Origin: Gulosibacter hominis
GTDB lineage: Bacteria; Actinomycetota; Actinomycetes; Actinomycetales; Microbacteriaceae
Direction: 5' to 3'
Length of the DNA stretch: 64,000 bases
Assembly (NCBI RefSeq): GCF_904842695.1
Contig: NZ_CAJGWQ010000001.1
Location: 248,001-312,000 of the forward strand
A model generated the notes under the pieces. It did no database searches. It saw only the letters and a program-made list of their open reading frames with translations, and had not been told where the DNA came from. The position numbers were made by a program, and so were the translations under genes. Numbering within the stretch: the first letter of the stretch is position 1; the number at the start of each line of letters is the position of its first letter. Shown here in pieces: positions 61,796 to 64,000 of the stretch.

Positions 61796-64000
61796 CTACT
61801 CGTCAGCCGACTCTTCCGTTTCGGCCTTGTCTCCGGCCTCATCCTCATCGAGCACGGGCTCAAGCGAAAGCTTGCCACGGCTGTCAATCTTGGTGACGCG
61901 CACGAGCAGCTTCTGCCCCACCGAGAGCACCGACTCAACATCATCGATGCGCTTACCGCCGGCGAGCTTGCGCACCTCAGAGATGTGCAGCAGACCGTCT
62001 TTACCGGGCAGCAGCGAGATGAAGGCACCAAACGAAGCGATCTTCACGACCGTACCGAGGTACTGTTCGCCAACCTCGGGGGTCTGCGGGTTAGCGATCT
62101 GGTTCACCGCGTCGCGAGCAGCCTCGGCCGAAGGACCGTCGGTTGCACCAATAAACACGGTGCCGTCGTCTTCGATCGAAATCTCCGCGCCAGTGTCTTC
62201 CTGAATCTGGTTGATGACCTTGCCCTTGGGGCCGATCACCTCACCGATCTTGTCAACCGGGATCTTCACCGAAATGATGCGCGGTGCGGTGGGTGCCATC
62301 TCGTCCGGCTCATCGATCACAGCGTTGATTGCCTGGTCGAGTATCTGAATGCGGGCATCGTGCGCCTGCTGCAGTGCCGCGTCGAGCACCTCGCTGGGGA
62401 TACCGTCGAGCTTGGTGTCGAGCTGCAGCGCGGTGATGAACTCGGCAGTACCGGCGACCTTGAAGTCCATATCGCCCAGCGCATCCTCGGCACCGAGAAT
62501 ATCGGTCAGCGCCTGGTATTTCATCTGGCCGTCGATCTCAGCCGAAACCAGGCCCATGGCAATACCGGCAACCGAGGCGCGCAGCGGCACACCGGCGTTG
62601 AGCAGCGAAAGCGTCGACGCACAGACCGACCCCATCGAGGTCGAACCGTTCGAGCCGAGGGCTTCCGACACCTGTCGAATCGCGTAGGGGAACTCTTCGC
62701 GAGTGGGCAGCACCGCGATCAGTGCCTTCTCGGCGAGGTTACCGTGACCGATTTCGCGACGCTTCGGCGAACCCACTCGGCCGGTCTCACCGGTTGAGTA
62801 GGGCGGGAAGTTGTAGTGGTGCATGTAGCGCTTGCTCTCAACCGGCGAGAGCGAGTCGATCTGCTGCTCCATCTTGAGCATGTTGAGCGTGGTGACACCG
62901 AGAATCTGGGTTTCACCGCGCTGGAAGATGGCCGAGCCGTGCACGCGGGGAACCACGTCGAGTTCGGCGTCAAGCTGGCGAATATCGGCAACGCCACGGC
63001 CATCCATGCGCACGCCCTCGGTGAGGATGCGGCCACGAACAACGTCCTTGGTGACGCTCTTGTACGCTGCCGAAACCTGCTCGAGCGAGCCCTCGGGCAG
63101 TTCCTCGGCCTCAACCTTCGCCGCGATGGCTTCCTTGACGCGCTCCTTGAGTGCGTCGTCGGCATCCTGACGCGCGATCTTCTCGGCGATCTGGTAAACA
63201 TTGCCGAGCTCAGCCTCAGCGAGCTCACGCACAGCGTCGAGCACCTCGGGCGTGTAGGCCGGGAAGGTCGGGTATTCGGCAACCTGCTTGTTGACCTGGT
63301 CAGCAACCTGCTGCTGGGCTCGAATAAGCTGGGCGATGAACGGCTTCGAAGCCTCCAAGCCCTGCGCGACCACGCGCTCGTCAGGCTTCTGTGCGCCGGC
63401 CTTGATGAGATCCCAGGCGTTGTCGGTGGCCTGTGCCTCAACGGTCATGATGGCGATGTCTTCGCTACCGTCCTTGCGGGTGATCAGACGGCCCGCGACC
63501 GTCAGCTCGAACACCGCTTCGCTCAGCTGCGAGTGCTTCGGGAATGCCACCCACTGGCCGTCAATCAGCGCGATTCGCACCGCACCAATCGGGCCCGAGA
63601 ACGGCACACCAGAAATTTGCGACGACATCGACGCCGCGTTCACCGCGAGCACGTCATAGGTCTCATCGGGTGCGATCGAAAGCACGGTCACCACGATCTG
63701 CACCTCGTTGCGCAGGCCGTCGATAAACGACGGGCGCATCGGGCGGTCGATCAGGCGGCATGCCAAAATCGCCTCGGTCGAGGGGCGACCCTCGCGGCGG
63801 AAAAACGAGCCGGGAATCGCGCCCTTCGCATAGGCGCGCTCTTCAACGTCAACCGTCAGCGGGAAAAAGTCGAAGTGATCTTTCGGCTGCTTCGAGACGC
63901 TGGTGGCCGACAGCAGCATAGTTTCGCCGTCGAGGTAGGCCACGGCCGAGCCCTGCGCCTGCTGGGCGAGACGGCCGGTTTCGAAACGGATTGTGCGAGT
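61796..64000 (-). CDS. pnp: Polyribonucleotide nucleotidyltransferase (PNPase), 5' end outside window
   Basis: 3'-5' phosphorolytic RNA degradation. 735 residues are inside the window; the frame is open through the right edge and the visible N-terminus ([20 protein letters not shown]) shows that roughly 15-30 residues are missing. Domains: two RNase PH domains (about 1-200 and 310-540 of the visible part) with an alpha-helical linker, then KH ([20 protein letters not shown]) and S1 ([22 protein letters not shown]), and an acidic tail. Internal GTG/ATG starts near 63943 are not the real start. The S1 domain is followed by an extra acidic 30-residue C-terminus, usual in actinobacteria. Confidence 0.96.
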   Translation of the reverse strand, partial: TRTIRFETGRLAQQAQGSAVAYLDGETMLLSATSVSKQPKDHFDFFPLTVDVEERAYAKGAIPGSFFRREGRPSTEAILACRLIDRPMRPSFIDGLRNEVQIVVTVLSIAPDETYDVLAVNAASMSSQISGVPFSGPIGAVRIALIDGQWVAFPKHSQLSEAVFELTVAGRLITRKDGSEDIAIMTVEAQATDNAWDLIKAGAQKPDERVVAQGLEASKPFIAQLIRAQQQVADQVNKQVAEYPTFPAYTPEVLDAVRELAEAELGNVYQIAEKIARQDADDALKERVKEAIAAKVEAEELPEGSLEQVSAAYKSVTKDVVRGRILTEGVRMDGRGVADIRQLDAELDVVPRVHGSAIFQRGETQILGVTTLNMLKMEQQIDSLSPVESKRYMHHYNFPPYSTGETGRVGSPKRREIGHGNLAEKALIAVLPTREEFPYAIRQVSEALGSNGSTSMGSVCASTLSLLNAGVPLRASVAGIAMGLVSAEIDGQMKYQALTDILGAEDALGDMDFKVAGTAEFITALQLDTKLDGIPSEVLDAALQQAHDARIQILDQAINAVIDEPDEMAPTAPRIISVKIPVDKIGEVIGPKGKVINQIQEDTGAEISIEDDGTVFIGATDGPSAEAARDAVNQIANPQTPEVGEQYLGTVVKIASFGAFISLLPGKDGLLHISEVRKLAGGKRIDDVESVLSVGQKLLVRVTKIDSRGKLSLEPVLDEDEAGDKAETEESADE

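Noticed and set aside
61985-62797. Long plus-strand open frame opposite pnp
   Set aside because: Shadow of the pnp coding strand; high GC leaves long antisense frames, and it has no recognisable domain.

Overview
The window looks like chromosomal core sequence from a fairly GC-rich actinobacterium, most probably of the family Microbacteriaceae (inferred from gene content and order, not from a search). Pointers are the ctaE-qcrC-qcrA-qcrB respiratory cluster with a diheme QcrC and a three-helix Rieske protein, homodimeric aceE next to fasR-fabD-fabH-acpP-fabF, a DUF3145 protein, a DUF3417-type glucan phosphorylase, thyX, the dnaG-dgt-dusB-glyS, phoH-ybeY-CBS protein-era and hrcA-dnaJ-rsmE-HIT strings, a leuA with a long structured leader, and an LAxTG-type sortase signal. 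Three tRNA genes are present. I see no insertion sequence, prophage, CRISPR array or replication origin, and no gene-free stretch longer than 300 bases.

Layout. 1-1,100: 5' end of a thiolase, a GlsB-type small membrane protein and an unknown membrane protein coupled to trpD. 1.1-6.5 kb: trpD diverging from ctaE-qcrCAB (cytochrome bc1-aa3 branch). 6.6-8.4 kb: tRNA-Val, a Gln/Pro-rich membrane protein, a lipoprotein and a peroxiredoxin. 8.5-16.4 kb: pyruvate dehydrogenase E1 followed by a PucR-type regulator and the type II fatty-acid synthase genes, ending in a strong terminator. 16.5-19.8 kb: DUF3145 and glycogen phosphorylase. 20-24.1 kb: tRNA-Met, proA, proB and a GT4 glycosyltransferase. 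24.2-26.5 kb: peptide deformylase and a two-gene formamidase unit (fmdB-fmdA) behind a promoter with an operator-like palindrome. 26.6-30.4 kb: a 1,276-residue wall-anchored protein that joins a phosphodiester glycosidase domain to a metallophosphoesterase. 30.7-43 kb: a long minus-strand run: tRNA-Asn, nitrilase-like hydrolase, 2-hydroxyacid dehydrogenase, ABC ATPase, dnaG, dgt, dusB, glyS, lipA, lipB, uppS, recO. 43-48 kb: TRIC channel, leuA with its leader, a two-component system. 48-55 kb: era, CBS protein, ybeY, phoH, HIT, rsmE, dnaJ, hrcA. 55-64 kb: DUF4870 protein, hemW, thyX, a TPR membrane protein, dapB, a histidine phosphatase, an M16 peptidase, a PEBP protein and most of pnp.

How it works together. 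The genes are mainly housekeeping: respiration, the link from pyruvate to fatty acids, proline, leucine, tryptophan and lysine/peptidoglycan precursors, lipoylation, RNA processing and ribosome maturation. Genes within runs are tightly packed, with many 1- to 4-base stop/start overlaps (TAATG, ATGA, GTGA, TAGTG). About eleven genes have a TANNNT-like -10 box only 6-8 bases before the start codon, which suggests leaderless transcripts. In three places the stop codon of the gene upstream forms part of such a -10 box. The points that seem least explained are the fused glycosidase/phosphoesterase surface protein, the alternative pairings in the leuA leader, the ABC ATPase lacking its H-loop histidine in a three-gene unit without a permease, and an over-represented palindrome GGATGCATCC.
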